DNA from: Thermosulfurimonas sp. F29
Lineage (GTDB): Bacteria; Desulfobacterota; Thermodesulfobacteria; Thermodesulfobacteriales; Thermodesulfobacteriaceae
DNA length: 64,000 nucleotides
Reading direction: 5' to 3'
Assembly: GCF_019688735.1 (NCBI RefSeq)
Contig: NZ_JAIFYA010000002.1
Coordinates: 62,001 to 126,000, forward strand
How positions within the stretch are numbered: the first letter of the stretch is position 1; every line of letters starts with the position of its first letter. The notes below the pieces were generated by a model. It saw only the letters and a program-made list of their open reading frames with translations, was not told the DNA's origin and made no database searches. The position numbers were made by a program, and so were the translations under genes. Shown here piece after piece: positions 42,261 through 50,372 of the stretch.

Positions 42261-42297
42261 CCCCGGGGCGAGGGCGAGTAGGCCCCCCGCCCCGGGG
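42261..42297 (-). terminator. GC-rich hairpin between btuB and cobN
   Basis: CCCCGGGGC (42261-42269) and GCCCCGGGG (42289-42297) form a 9-bp perfect inverted repeat with a 19-nt loop in the 193-nt btuB-cobN gap. There is no U-tract, so it may be a pause or processing hairpin that lowers downstream expression rather than a full terminator. Confidence 0.35.
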
Positions 42298-42344
42298 AGA
42301 GGAAGGTGTGGTGCTTGGTGGGGGAGGAGGTATTGCCCACGGTC

Positions 42345-44261
42345 CTAAAAGATCCTAACCTTTATTCCACCGAACAGAGCAAGACCGGGAGCCCGATACC
42401 CCGCAGCCCATTCGTAATCCACATCGAAGAGGTTCTCGGCGCGCAGGAAGATTCTGGTGTTCCCGTTCAGGGCGTAACTTCCCGTAAGATCCACGCGACT
42501 GTAATCGGGAATGATGTGCCGGTGATCGTAGGCGGTGCGCCTGCCCACATACTTGTAATAGAGGTTTAGGTTCCACCTCTGCCATTGCACCGTGGCGCGG
42601 GCTCCTACCTGATGATGAGGTACCAGGGCCAGATTTTCGAAATCGTCCTCCTGACCCTCGGTATAGGTGTAGTTTATCGAAAGGGAGAGCCATCGGTAGG
42701 GACGGACCTCCACCTCCGTCTCCAGTCCGGTGGCCACCCCGCCGCCTGAATTATAGTAACGCCAGGTGCTGTAGTTGAAGCTTATCCGCTCCTTGTAGTG
42801 GGTGTTGAACCAGGTTACGGACCAGCGCAGTTTACCGTTCCAGAGTTCCTGTTCCAGGCCCACATCTCCTCCGGTACTCCTCTCCGGATCAAGGTCGGGA
42901 TTACCGTAGCGGGGGTCGTAAAGATTGAAGAGCGAGGGGGCCCGGAAACCGGTGGCCAGGGTGGCCCTGAGCTTCAGGGTATCGGTGAGAAAGTAGGCCA
43001 CCCCCAGCTTATAGGTGAAGTGCGTGCCGAACTCCTCGTGGTCGTCGATCCGGGCTCCGAGATCCACGGCCAGGCGATCCTCGAAAAGATTCAGAAATAG
43101 ATTGGCGAAGTAGGAGGTGGTGGACACCTCGTCGTCGTAGTCCTTGGTTCCCCAGGCGGTGGCGCTGTAAAAGTCCGCCTTTTCCCGGTAATATTCCACG
43201 CCGGCGGTGAGAATGCCCCATTCCCGCAGATAAAAGTCGTTCTGAAAGACTACCGGATAGACCCGACCGCGATAGAAACCGTCGAAGTAGCTGTCCGTCA
43301 CCGGGGAGCCATCGGGCCGGTATCCCAGAATGCCGTCGTCCCGATCCAGGTAATCCCGGCGGGTCAGGTGATAACCCACGGTGAGGCGGCTTTTCCACCA
43401 GGGGAAGGGTTTTCCGGAGAGGGTTAGGTGATGGATCTGGATCTGCTCCCGGCGCTCGGCGTGGGGGTCGTTATAGGCCCTGAAGCTCGTCCAGTCCCAC
43501 TGCTGATAATTCAGATACCCGTAAGAGTATCGCATGGTGTAATCCAGCCTGAGAGTCCCCGGAAAGCCTCCCCTTGTCTCGAACGGCTGAGTGTTCAGGT
43601 TGAGATCCACGGTGCTCTGACGGAATTCGTCGTCCCGGTAGAGTCCGTCGGTGTTCACCCCGGACAGTCCCAGGAAGTAGCCCACCGGCCCGGCCGAGCC
43701 CTTTATGTATCCCGAGCCCCGCCAGGTTTCGTATCGCCCGTAGCCGGCCTTCATCCGGACCTCAAGCGGCCCTCCTCCCTTTCGGGGAATGAGATTGACG
43801 GCTCCGCTCATGGCGTTGGAACCGTAAAGGGCGCTCTGAGGGCCCCGGACGATCTCGATGCGTTTAAGATTTTCCGCATCGAACCAGGACCAGAGATCCC
43901 CGAAATCGTTGGCCGTATAAGAAGGATCGTAAAGGCGTACCCCGTCGAAGAGAACCACGGTGTCCTGATTCTTTCCACCTCTCAGACGCAGATACCCCCA
44001 CTGCCCCAGCCAGCCGTTGTGTTTGATGGTGATCGAGGGGTAGCTCTCCAGGGCCTGGTACAGTCCCTGCACCTCCCGGCGATCGATCTCTTCCCCGGTG
44101 ATTACGGTTACCGAGTCCGGAAGGTGCCGGATGTCGGTCTCCACCCGGGTGGCGGTGACCACCACCTCGCCGGTTCGGTCGGGGGTTTCCGCCCGGGATT
44201 TGAAGACCGGCCCCAGGCTGCACACCAGGAGTACCGATAGGAAAACACAAACCTTTCGCAT
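42345..44261 (-). CDS. btuB: TonB-dependent outer-membrane receptor, BtuB-like
   Basis: 638 residues with a signal peptide (VCVFLSVLLVCSLGPVF) and a TonB box-like region near TGEVVVTATRVET. The plug domain has DSVTVITGEEIDRREVQGLY, LFDGVRLYDPSY and IEIVRGPQSALYGSNAMSGA. A 22-strand barrel follows, ending in a terminal aromatic (KVRIF). The riboswitch and the CobN/CbiZ genes downstream identify the ligand as cobalamin or another corrinoid. Energy would come from an ExbB-ExbD-TonB complex; ExbD and a TonB-like protein are encoded at 8648-9797. Confidence 0.92.
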   Translation of the reverse strand: MRKVCVFLSVLLVCSLGPVFKSRAETPDRTGEVVVTATRVETDIRHLPDSVTVITGEEIDRREVQGLYQALESYPSITIKHNGWLGQWGYLRLRGGKNQDTVVLFDGVRLYDPSYTANDFGDLWSWFDAENLKRIEIVRGPQSALYGSNAMSGAVNLIPRKGGGPLEVRMKAGYGRYETWRGSGYIKGSAGPVGYFLGLSGVNTDGLYRDDEFRQSTVDLNLNTQPFETRGGFPGTLRLDYTMRYSYGYLNYQQWDWTSFRAYNDPHAERREQIQIHHLTLSGKPFPWWKSRLTVGYHLTRRDYLDRDDGILGYRPDGSPVTDSYFDGFYRGRVYPVVFQNDFYLREWGILTAGVEYYREKADFYSATAWGTKDYDDEVSTTSYFANLFLNLFEDRLAVDLGARIDDHEEFGTHFTYKLGVAYFLTDTLKLRATLATGFRAPSLFNLYDPRYGNPDLDPERSTGGDVGLEQELWNGKLRWSVTWFNTHYKERISFNYSTWRYYNSGGGVATGLETEVEVRPYRWLSLSINYTYTEGQEDDFENLALVPHHQVGARATVQWQRWNLNLYYKYVGRRTAYDHRHIIPDYSRVDLTGSYALNGNTRIFLRAENLFDVDYEWAAGYRAPGLALFGGIKVRIF

Positions 44262-44265
44262 ACGC

Positions 44266-44391
44266 CTCCCTCCTTCGCAAAAATTTTTCGAAGGAGGGAG
44301 CTTCGAGGGGTTCCCGAGGAGGCAGTGGTCCGGGAGAGACTCCGGAGACCACCTTCCCGCTCGGGAACGGAGCAGTTAGCCTCGAAGCTCC
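44266..44391 (-). promoter_or_regulatory. Riboswitch expression platform: alternative hairpins around the btuB ribosome-binding site
   Basis: A sequester hairpin has CTCCCTCCTTCG (44266-44277 on +) pairing with CGAAGGAGGGAG (44289-44300), a perfect 12-bp stem that buries the btuB Shine-Dalgarno GGAGGGAGG five or so bases from ATG 44261. An alternative stem has GGAGCTTCGAGG (44297-44308) pairing with CCTCGAAGCTCC (44380-44391), also perfect, with an inner GTTCCCGAG/CTCGGGAAC stem. The two stems compete for 44297-44300, which suggests translational ON/OFF switching. Confidence 0.7.
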
Positions 44392-44411
44392 GCTCCCTTC
44401 CTCGGCCTCCG

Positions 44412-44708
44412 GGCCGGTCTCCCGGCTTCCGGATCGTCCTACTCGCCGCGCCTTCCCGGGCGACCTACGGACCCCTCCCGGGCCCGTGGCCCACCCAGTG
44501 GCCTGTCGCCACCGAAGGCTTGCCCTCCGGCGGCCCACCCGGAAACCCTCGGGGCCTTCGCCCCTCGAGCGCCCGGGCGGGGAGACCGGTTAACCGGCCT
44601 CCCAGCGGCTTTCGTCCCCGGTCACGGTTGCGGGCCAGCGCCGGATTTCCACCGGCTTCCCGTTTAACCCCGAACCCCCAAGGCCCGGGGCACCCGGAGA
44701 CCGTTAAA
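44412..44708 (-). promoter_or_regulatory. Cobalamin riboswitch aptamer
   Basis: On the reverse strand the conserved elements occur in order: GGTTAAACGGGAAGCCGGTG with AAATCCGGCGCTGGCCCGCA and ACCGTGA, then GACGAAAGCC, the B12 box GACAGGCCACTG (44507-44496), and the closing GAGTAGGACGATCCGGAAGC and CGGGAGACCGGCC. It lies upstream of the TonB receptor and controls the whole corrinoid operon. Confidence 0.93.
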
Positions 44709-44758
44709 TAATGTGCTACCAGTTTTCTAAACAGTGTCAAGACCGTTCCGGGGAGTAC

Positions 44759-44787
44759 TTGAAAAAGCCTTGAAAAAGGAGTAATTA
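44759..44787 (+). promoter_or_regulatory. Candidate promoter of secG
   Basis: TTGAAA (44759-44764), a 17-bp spacer, then TAATTA (44782-44787), about 30 nt before the secG ATG. It is divergent from the riboswitch transcript. Confidence 0.5.
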
Positions 44788-44817
44788 AATCGGCAAGTTC
44801 GCAGGGAGGAGCGGTAA

Positions 44818-45147
44818 ATGTTTACAGTTTTGGTGGTGGTGCAGGCAATTCTGGCCATATTTCTGGTGGCTATCGTTCTCGTCAATGTAGGCAAAGGTTC
44901 GGAGGTGGGGGCAGTGTTCACCGGCAGTCAGGCCATCTTCGGAGGAGCCGGACCGGGCACCTTTCTCAACAAGGTTACCGCTTTATTGGCCATACTGTTT
45001 TTCGCTAACTCCCTCCTTCTCACCTACCTTTCCGTTCAGAAAAGAAAAGCTTCCCTCATGGAAAGGGCCCCGGTGGCTGTGCATCCCCAGAAGGAAAAAT
45101 CCCTACCTACCCCTCCTCCCCTTCCGGTGCCTCCTCGTTCTCAATGA
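44818..45147 (+). CDS. secG: Preprotein translocase subunit SecG
   Basis: 109 residues. Two membrane helices (VLVVVQAILAIFLVAIVLV and VTALLAILFFANSLLLTYL) flank the conserved cytoplasmic loop with GKGSEVGAVFTGSQAIFGGA and GPGTFLNK, diagnostic of SecG. It assists SecYE in the Sec channel. The C-terminal tail is Pro-rich (PTPPPLPVPPRSQ), and its last 41 nt overlap the convergent MerR-type gene. Confidence 0.93.
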   Translation: MFTVLVVVQAILAIFLVAIVLVNVGKGSEVGAVFTGSQAIFGGAGPGTFLNKVTALLAILFFANSLLLTYLSVQKRKASLMERAPVAVHPQKEKSLPTPPPLPVPPRSQ

Positions 45148-45580
45148 GCTCTTTTTCCTTTTGGAGGAGGTAGTTTTTATCTCTCAGATAAATTTCACAT
45201 TTTTCGCATTGTTGCATCTTTTTGCATGCCGAATTGACCAATTGCCAGCAGGGTTTAGATCGATCCCGGTAGGCGGTACATTCCTGACGCACCTCTTCGG
45301 GACAGTTCTTAATTTCCCAGCAGGGAGTAAACTCTAAAAGCTTTTTGATCCCCGGGATGCTGATACCCTCTTCGTGAATAAAAGAGCGCAGACACTTGAG
45401 CCACTCTATATCATTGTAAGAAAAATATCGTTTGTTTCCTTTTTTTATGGGCTTTACCAGCCCCTCCTGTTCGTAAATTTTAAGGGTTCGAGGATTCACC
45501 CCCAGGATCTTGGCGGCCACACCTATAGGAAATAAAGGTTCATCTTTTTCGGGGATTACCTTTTTCAGCCTCGCAGACAT
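45107..45580 (-). CDS. MerR-family regulator with Cys-rich C-terminal domain
   Basis: 157 residues. The N-terminal winged helix (FPIGVAAKILGVNPRTLKIY, then EQEGLVKPIKKGNKRYFSYN) is a MerR/HspR-type DNA-binding domain. The effector half has seven Cys at 87, 93, 101, 111, 119, 125 and 128, with CEKC and two CW pairs, so it probably binds Zn or an Fe-S cluster; this inference rests on spacing only. The gene overlaps secG convergently and faces away from the cytochrome gene's start, so its targets are not evident. Confidence 0.8.
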   Translation of the reverse strand: MSARLKKVIPEKDEPLFPIGVAAKILGVNPRTLKIYEQEGLVKPIKKGNKRYFSYNDIEWLKCLRSFIHEEGISIPGIKKLLEFTPCWEIKNCPEEVRQECTAYRDRSKPCWQLVNSACKKMQQCEKCEIYLRDKNYLLQKEKELIENEEAPEGEEG

Positions 45581-45666
45581 AAAAACCTCCCGAAAAAGTA
45601 CCGTCCTTTTTACCTAAATTACCACCTTTCACTGAGGGGACAAGGGGGAAGAATTTCTACCACATT

Positions 45667-45694
45667 AGAAAGGGGGGAAGAACCCCCCCTTTCT
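45667..45694 (-). terminator. Hairpin downstream of the cytochrome gene
   Basis: AGAAAGGGGGG (45667-45677) and CCCCCCTTTCT (45684-45694) form an 11-bp perfect stem with a 6-nt loop, beginning 26 nt past the cytochrome stop. No long U-run follows, so termination efficiency is uncertain. Confidence 0.5.
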
Positions 45695-45720
45695 CAAAAG
45701 CTATGAGACCGGAAGGCGAA

Positions 45721-46122
45721 CTATTTCTTGTGACAACCCCTGCACCCTACCGGACCGGTCTTCTCTCCTTTTTTCTTCATGGCCTTGTGGCAGCCCCTAC
45801 AGTTGATGTGCATGGCATTTTTTACCGAGCGCAATTTCGGATTGGGGTGCTGCTTGTTGTGACACACCTTGCACTCCTGGATCTTCATACCCGGCTTGTA
45901 GGGAACCTGCTTCCAGTCCGCCGTGCGGCTGTGATGACACTCTCCGCAGTTACCCTTGAGAATTTCCTGGTGTTTGCGATGAGGGAAGACCACAGTGGAG
46001 TGCATCATCCTGGGAGCCGGAAGTTTGATAACCTCGGGCCCCTTGTCACAACTACCGATCCCTACTCCATACACCCCCAAGATTAAACCCATAGCTCCCA
46101 ACATGGCTAACCATTTACGCAT
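45721..46122 (-). CDS. Small tetraheme c-type cytochrome (class III-like)
   Basis: 133 residues. The N-terminal export signal (MLGAMGLILGVYGVGIGSC) may be lipoprotein-type, with Cys25. Four CxxCH haem sites are present: CGECH at 59-63, CKVCH at 84-88, CRGCH at 108-112 and CRGCH at 127-131; additional His (H48, H51, H64, H92, H105) could be axial ligands. This matches cytochrome c3/c7-type proteins that shuttle electrons in the periplasm of sulfate and sulfur reducers. It has its own terminator-like hairpin and appears monocistronic. Confidence 0.9.
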   Translation of the reverse strand: MRKWLAMLGAMGLILGVYGVGIGSCDKGPEVIKLPAPRMMHSTVVFPHRKHQEILKGNCGECHHSRTADWKQVPYKPGMKIQECKVCHNKQHPNPKLRSVKNAMHINCRGCHKAMKKKGEKTGPVGCRGCHKK

Positions 46123-46254
46123 AACCCTCCTCCTTTGTTAAAAATTTTTTAAACATATATACTCCCGTAACTTTCAAAGGTCAAAAACTTAAAAAGACCA
46201 TTGAGAGAACTTCTGCCATTTTTATCGCCGGAAATACGGACGAATCTAATTTTT

Positions 46255-46980
46255 TCAAATGATTTTGGCCAAAATAAAGCCCAGTTCCATCAGAAGGTAA
46301 AAGCTCATAAAGATGAGCACCTGGGAGAGAAAATCTCCGGGGACGAGGAAAAGAGCCAGGAGGTAGATCCCCCCGAGGATGTACCATCTTTTCCGGGCCA
46401 GGATCTTTCGGGAGATAAGGTTAATTCGGGTTAAAAAGGCGATGGCCAGGGGAATTTCGGCCACCAGTGCGGAGACGAGTACGGTTTTGCCCAGAAAGGC
46501 CAAGTAATTCTGGAGGCGCAGGTTGGCCTCAAAGTGGCTGAAGCCGAAGCCCAGGAGGAATTTCAGGAGAACCGGCAACCACACGAAGTAACCGAGAGAT
46601 ATTCCCAGGACTACGAGGAAAAAGGAGAGGAGGAGCACCCGTCTTCCGAGGCGTCTTTCTTCCGGATAAAGTCCGGGGGAGAGGTAGGCCCAGGCGTGAT
46701 AACTGATCACGGGGAGGGTGAGGGCGAGGGCGAGGAAGAAGGTGGTCTTGAGGGCGGCCATGATGGCCTCGGGAAGGGTGGTGAAGACCAGTTTTAGGTG
46801 GGCCTCGCCCATGGCGCGGGTGTAGGGCCAGAAGAGCAGGGGGGTCAACCGGGGAAAGAGATAGAAAAGGAGACACCAGAAGAAAAACAGTACGGCCAGG
46901 CAAAAAATGAGCCTTTTGCGCAGTTCGGCGAGATGGACTTCAAGAGGAAGTCTGGGAAGTTCCCGACGGTGAGGAAACAT
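46255..46980 (-). CDS. tatC: Sec-independent protein translocase TatC
   Basis: 241 residues with six membrane helices. The N-terminal LEVHLAELRKRLIFCL and the first periplasmic region are TatC hallmarks, with FKTTFFLALALTLPVISYHA-like and YLSPGLYPEERR motifs (the latter is the conserved cytoplasmic FxxPGLxxxE pattern). It forms the receptor core of the twin-arginine pathway. It overlaps the TatB-like gene by 41 nt. Confidence 0.94.
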   Translation of the reverse strand: MFPHRRELPRLPLEVHLAELRKRLIFCLAVLFFFWCLLFYLFPRLTPLLFWPYTRAMGEAHLKLVFTTLPEAIMAALKTTFFLALALTLPVISYHAWAYLSPGLYPEERRLGRRVLLLSFFLVVLGISLGYFVWLPVLLKFLLGFGFSHFEANLRLQNYLAFLGKTVLVSALVAEIPLAIAFLTRINLISRKILARKRWYILGGIYLLALFLVPGDFLSQVLIFMSFYLLMELGFILAKII

Positions 46981-47203
46981 TTTCCAGGGGCTCCTTTAGA
47001 TCCTCTCCTAGAGAGGTTATCTCGTCGCGGGCTTCTTCGATTTCGTCAAGGGCGAGTTCCTTTTTCAATTCCTCGGTGGCCCTGCGGAATTCCACCACCA
47101 GTCGGGCCACGGCCCGCCCCATTTCCGGAAGTTTTTCCGGCCCCACCACTACCAGGGCCACGATGAATATAACCACCAGTTCGGGGAATCCGATGTTAAA
47201 CAT
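46940..47203 (-). CDS. tatB: TatA/TatB-family protein (TatB-like)
   Basis: 87 residues. An N-terminal membrane helix (FPELVVIFIVALVVVGPEKL) is followed by the hinge and an amphipathic helix (PEMGRAVARLVVEFRRATEE), then an acidic tail. The Glu in FPEL and the VVGPEKLPE pattern favour TatB over TatA. It overlaps alr by 8 nt upstream and tatC by 41 nt downstream. A separate 53-residue TatA lies at 61022. Confidence 0.9.
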   Translation of the reverse strand: MFNIGFPELVVIFIVALVVVGPEKLPEMGRAVARLVVEFRRATEELKKELALDEIEEARDEITSLGEDLKEPLENVSSPSGTSQTSS

Positions 47204-48314
47204 CCCGATAGATCCTCACCAGTCGTCTTCCCAGGGCACAGAATATTTCATAACTGATGGTTCCGGCAAGCTCGGCCAGTTCGTCCACCGGGACCCTTTC
47301 CTCCGCACCGCCCAGGAGGATGACCTCCTCTCCCGGTTTGACCTCACCCTCCACTTCGGTGACATCCAGGGTTAAAGAGCGCATGGACACCGCCCCCACC
47401 ACCGGGACCCTTCGGCCCCGCAACCAGGCGAACCCCCGGTTGCTAAGACCGCGGGGATATCCGTCGTCGTAGCCCACCGGCACGATGGCTATCCGGCGGG
47501 GCTCCCGGGCTCGATAAAGGGGACCATAGCCCACCGCTTCTCCGGCCCTGATGTTTTTGACCTCCAGGATACGCGCCTTTAAGGTCATGACCGGTCTAAG
47601 TTTAACACGGGCCCGGGCTCGAAAGGAGGGATATCCTCCGTAAAGGCTTATTCCGGGGCGAACCAGATTGCCTCCGGCTCCGCGCAGGAATATGATCCCC
47701 GCGGAGTTGGCCGCGTGGAAAAAACGGAGGGAGGGGAATTCCCGGGAGAGTGCGTTTTTCAATTGATGGAAAAGGCGGAGCTGTTCCCGGGTTAGGGGGT
47801 CTTCGGGTTTTTCGGCGCAGGCCAGATGCGTCATCAACCCCGAGACCCGGAGTTGCGGATTTTCGCGAAGGAGATTCAGGGCCGCGGGAAGTTCCTCCGG
47901 GGTGAGCCCCAGTCGGTGCATCCCGGTATCCATCTTGAGGTGAACCTCCAGGGCTATTCCCTTGCGCCTGGAAAACTCCGCCGCGGCCTCGATCATGTGT
48001 AGAGAGGCCAGGGCCGGGATGATCCGGAGCCGAAGTATCTCGGGTAACCAATCCGGCTCGAACCCCGAAAGGAGAAAGAGAGGAAGGGCCAGCCCGGCGC
48101 GCCGAAGGCGCAGGGCCTCCTCGGGTTCGGAGAGCCCGAATCCGTACACCCCCTCCTGGGAAAGGACCCGGGCCACCTCGAGGAGCCCGTGTCCGTAGGC
48201 CTCGCTCTTTATGACCGCGAGAACGGCCGTCTCTTCGGGAAGGAGGGCCTTAAGGGCCCGTAGATTGGCCCGTAGGGCGGCCAGATCTATTTCCAGCCAG
48301 CGCGACCAGCGAAT
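47196..48314 (-). CDS. alr: Alanine racemase, apparently initiated at ATT
   Basis: 372 residues if started at ATT 48314. The PLP-binding lysine lies in VIKSEAYGHG (Lys36), and the racemase core follows (EVHLKMDTGMHRLGL, RPGISLYGGYPSF, AVSMRSLTLDVTEVEG with the Cys/Ser-Met region, and Tyr in AVGYGPLYRAREP). No ATG, GTG or TTG exists between the upstream in-frame stop and GTG 48176, and starting there would delete the catalytic Lys. The ATT aligns with the usual Met (x-R-W-S-R-W-L-E-I-D) and has GGGGGAGG five bases before it. It makes D-alanine for peptidoglycan and heads a unit with tatB-tatC. Confidence 0.88.
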   Translation of the reverse strand: MRWSRWLEIDLAALRANLRALKALLPEETAVLAVIKSEAYGHGLLEVARVLSQEGVYGFGLSEPEEALRLRRAGLALPLFLLSGFEPDWLPEILRLRIIPALASLHMIEAAAEFSRRKGIALEVHLKMDTGMHRLGLTPEELPAALNLLRENPQLRVSGLMTHLACAEKPEDPLTREQLRLFHQLKNALSREFPSLRFFHAANSAGIIFLRGAGGNLVRPGISLYGGYPSFRARARVKLRPVMTLKARILEVKNIRAGEAVGYGPLYRAREPRRIAIVPVGYDDGYPRGLSNRGFAWLRGRRVPVVGAVSMRSLTLDVTEVEGEVKPGEEVILLGGAEERVPVDELAELAGTISYEIFCALGRRLVRIYRDV

Positions 48315-48320
48315 GGAAAC

Positions 48321-48327
48321 CTCCCCC
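48321..48327 (-). promoter_or_regulatory. Ribosome-binding site deciding the ATT start of alr
   Basis: On the reverse strand GGGGGAGG ends five bases before ATT (48314-48312). It is the only Shine-Dalgarno-like site upstream of the catalytic lysine codon in this frame. Confidence 0.65.
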
Positions 48328-48408
48328 GGTTCGGGTTCAGTTCTGATTTAACCTCAAAGCCCGGTTCTTGGCAAAAATCTTAAGGGAATATATCTTTGAA
48401 TATCCTCC

Positions 48409-48437
48409 TTGACAGGGAAGAAGAATATTCATATTTT
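48409..48437 (+). promoter_or_regulatory. Candidate promoter of sufC
   Basis: TTGACA (48409-48414), a 17-bp spacer, then TATTTT (48432-48437), about 34 nt upstream of the sufC ATG. AAAGGAGAGGG precedes that ATG. Confidence 0.6.
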
Positions 48438-48470
48438 TGGATAGAGATACTCAACTAAAGGAGAGGGTGT

Positions 48471-49223
48471 ATGGGTAAGGAGGCTTTGCTGGAGGTAAGG
48501 GATCTCTGGGTGGAGGTGGAGGGCAAGGAGGTTTTGAAGGGGGTGAGTCTCACCATTCCCAAGGGGGAGACTCACGCCCTGTTTGGTCGAAACGGTTCCG
48601 GGAAGACCACGCTGCTCATGACCATCATGGGTTTTCCGGCCTATCGGGTCAAGCACGGAAAGATCATTTTCAAGGGAGAGGACATCACCCACCTCCCCCC
48701 TTACGAGCGGGCCAAGCGGGGCATAGGCATCATGTTTCAGCGCCCGCCCACCATTCGCGGGGTAAAGCTCCGGGAGATGCTCAAACTCTGCGCCAGGGAC
48801 AACGGAATCAGGATCGAGGAGCTGGCCCGGGAGTTCGGGTTCGAGAGTTTTCTGGATCGGGATGTGAACCGCGGTTTTTCCGGGGGGGAACTCAAAAAGA
48901 GCGAGCTTTTGCAGCTTCTCATACAGAGTCCGGATCTCTCCCTGATCGACGAGCCGGAGTCCGGGGTGGATGTGGAGAATCTACAGGTCATCGGGCGCAT
49001 GATCCGGAAGCTCCTCCAGAAGGACTCCCATCGTCCCCGCACCCGAAGCGGTCTGGTCATCACCCACACCGGGTTCATCCTGCAGTATGTACCGGCGGAC
49101 CTGGGATATGTGATGATGGACGGCCGCATTTACTGCAGGGGCAACCCCCAGGAGATCTTTGAGGGGATTCAAAAACACGGCTACGAGGAGTGCGTGTCAT
49201 GTCTGAGAAGAATAGAAGAATAG
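48471..49223 (+). CDS. sufC: SufC-type ATPase of Fe-S cluster assembly
   Basis: 250 residues. Walker A is in LFGRNGSGKTTLLMTIMGFP, the Q-loop in GIMFQRPPTIRGVKLREMLK, the signature in FSGGELKKSELLQLL and Walker B in DLSLIDEPESGVDVENL; the last, with ESGVD, is typical of SufC. It powers the SufB-type scaffold encoded by the overlapping next gene. Only two suf genes are present, as in the minimal SUF/SMS systems of anaerobes and archaea, with no SufS or SufU nearby. Confidence 0.93.
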   Translation: MGKEALLEVRDLWVEVEGKEVLKGVSLTIPKGETHALFGRNGSGKTTLLMTIMGFPAYRVKHGKIIFKGEDITHLPPYERAKRGIGIMFQRPPTIRGVKLREMLKLCARDNGIRIEELAREFGFESFLDRDVNRGFSGGELKKSELLQLLIQSPDLSLIDEPESGVDVENLQVIGRMIRKLLQKDSHRPRTRSGLVITHTGFILQYVPADLGYVMMDGRIYCRGNPQEIFEGIQKHGYEECVSCLRRIEE

Positions 49224-50368
49224 AACCCCGGGTGGAGGACTTCAGGCCGGCGAAGGAGGCCGAAACACCGCGGTCTCCGGAGGAGTTGAGCCCCGAAGAG
49301 TGGCAGCGCCTGAAGGAGGCGGGGTTCGACCCCGAAGCCCCCAAGGAGGGGGAATTCCTGCAAACCGATGCCCGCGTGATTCAGTGCCGTAAACTGCCGG
49401 AGGGGCTTGAGCTTCTTCCGGTCACCGAGGCCCTCAAAAAGTACGACTGGATCGAGGAGTACTGGTGGAAGGCGGTCCCCGCGGACAAGGACGACTACAC
49501 CCGGGCCACGGCCGAGGATCTGGACGACGGATACTTCATACGGGTGCTTCCGGGGTATCGTCTGGTCTACCCGGTGACCACCTGTCTTTACATCCGCACC
49601 CCGGAGGTGGTCCAGAAGGTCCACAACCTCATCATCGTGGAGGAGGGCGCCGAACTCAACCTGATCACCTCCTGCACCACCCATCCGGGGGTGCGTTCCG
49701 GATTTCACATCGGGGTTTCGGAGTTCTATGTGAAGCGCAACGGAAAACTCACCTTCACCATGATTCATCAGTGGGGGGAGGAACTCCATGTGCGGCCTCG
49801 CACCGGGATTATCGTGGAGGAAGGGGGGACCTACATCTCCACCTATGTGACCCTTCACCGGGTGGCCACGGTGCAGAGCTTTCCGGTGTGTCGGCTGGTG
49901 GGGCCCGGGGCCCGGGCCGTCTTCGGCTCGGTGGTGGTGGCTCCGGAGGGGAGTATCCTCGATCTGGGGGCCCGGGTGTCCCTTGAGGCCCCAGGAACCC
50001 GGGCGGAAATCATCTCCCGCAGCGTTTCCACCGGTGGGGAGTCCGTAGCCCGGGGGCACCTCATCGGCAAGGCCCCGGAAATTAAGGCCCACCTCGAGTG
50101 CCAGGGGCTTATGCTCTCGGACGAGGGAGCCATCAAGGCCATCCCTCAGCTCGACGCCTACTACGCCAATGTGGACATGTCCCACGAGGCGGCCGTGGGC
50201 AAGATCGCCCAGGAGGAGATCGAGTACCTCATGGCCCGGGGACTTTCCGAGGAAGAGGCCACCTCGCTTATCGTCCAGGGGTTCCTCAATGTGCGGATCG
50301 AAGGGCTTCCCGAGGAGCTTCAGAAACGGATAGATCGGGCCGTGGCCCTGGCCCGTGAGGGGCTATAA
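49199..50368 (+). CDS. sufB: SufB/SufD-family scaffold protein
   Basis: 389 residues from ATG 49199, overlapping sufC by 25 nt. The right-handed beta-helix core appears as NLIIVEEGAELNLITSCTTH, GTYISTYVTLHRVATVQSFP, ISRSVSTGGESVARGHLIGK and ECQGLMLSDEGAIKAIPQLD, and the C-terminal SufC-binding part as MSHEAAVGKIAQEEIEYLMA with RGLSEEEATSLIVQGFL. This pairing with one SufC fits the ancestral two-component SUF scaffold. Cys43-type and other possible cluster ligands (CTTH, ECQG) are present. Confidence 0.92.
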   Translation: MSEKNRRIEPRVEDFRPAKEAETPRSPEELSPEEWQRLKEAGFDPEAPKEGEFLQTDARVIQCRKLPEGLELLPVTEALKKYDWIEEYWWKAVPADKDDYTRATAEDLDDGYFIRVLPGYRLVYPVTTCLYIRTPEVVQKVHNLIIVEEGAELNLITSCTTHPGVRSGFHIGVSEFYVKRNGKLTFTMIHQWGEELHVRPRTGIIVEEGGTYISTYVTLHRVATVQSFPVCRLVGPGARAVFGSVVVAPEGSILDLGARVSLEAPGTRAEIISRSVSTGGESVARGHLIGKAPEIKAHLECQGLMLSDEGAIKAIPQLDAYYANVDMSHEAAVGKIAQEEIEYLMARGLSEEEATSLIVQGFLNVRIEGLPEELQKRIDRAVALAREGL

Positions 50369-50372
50369 GCCC

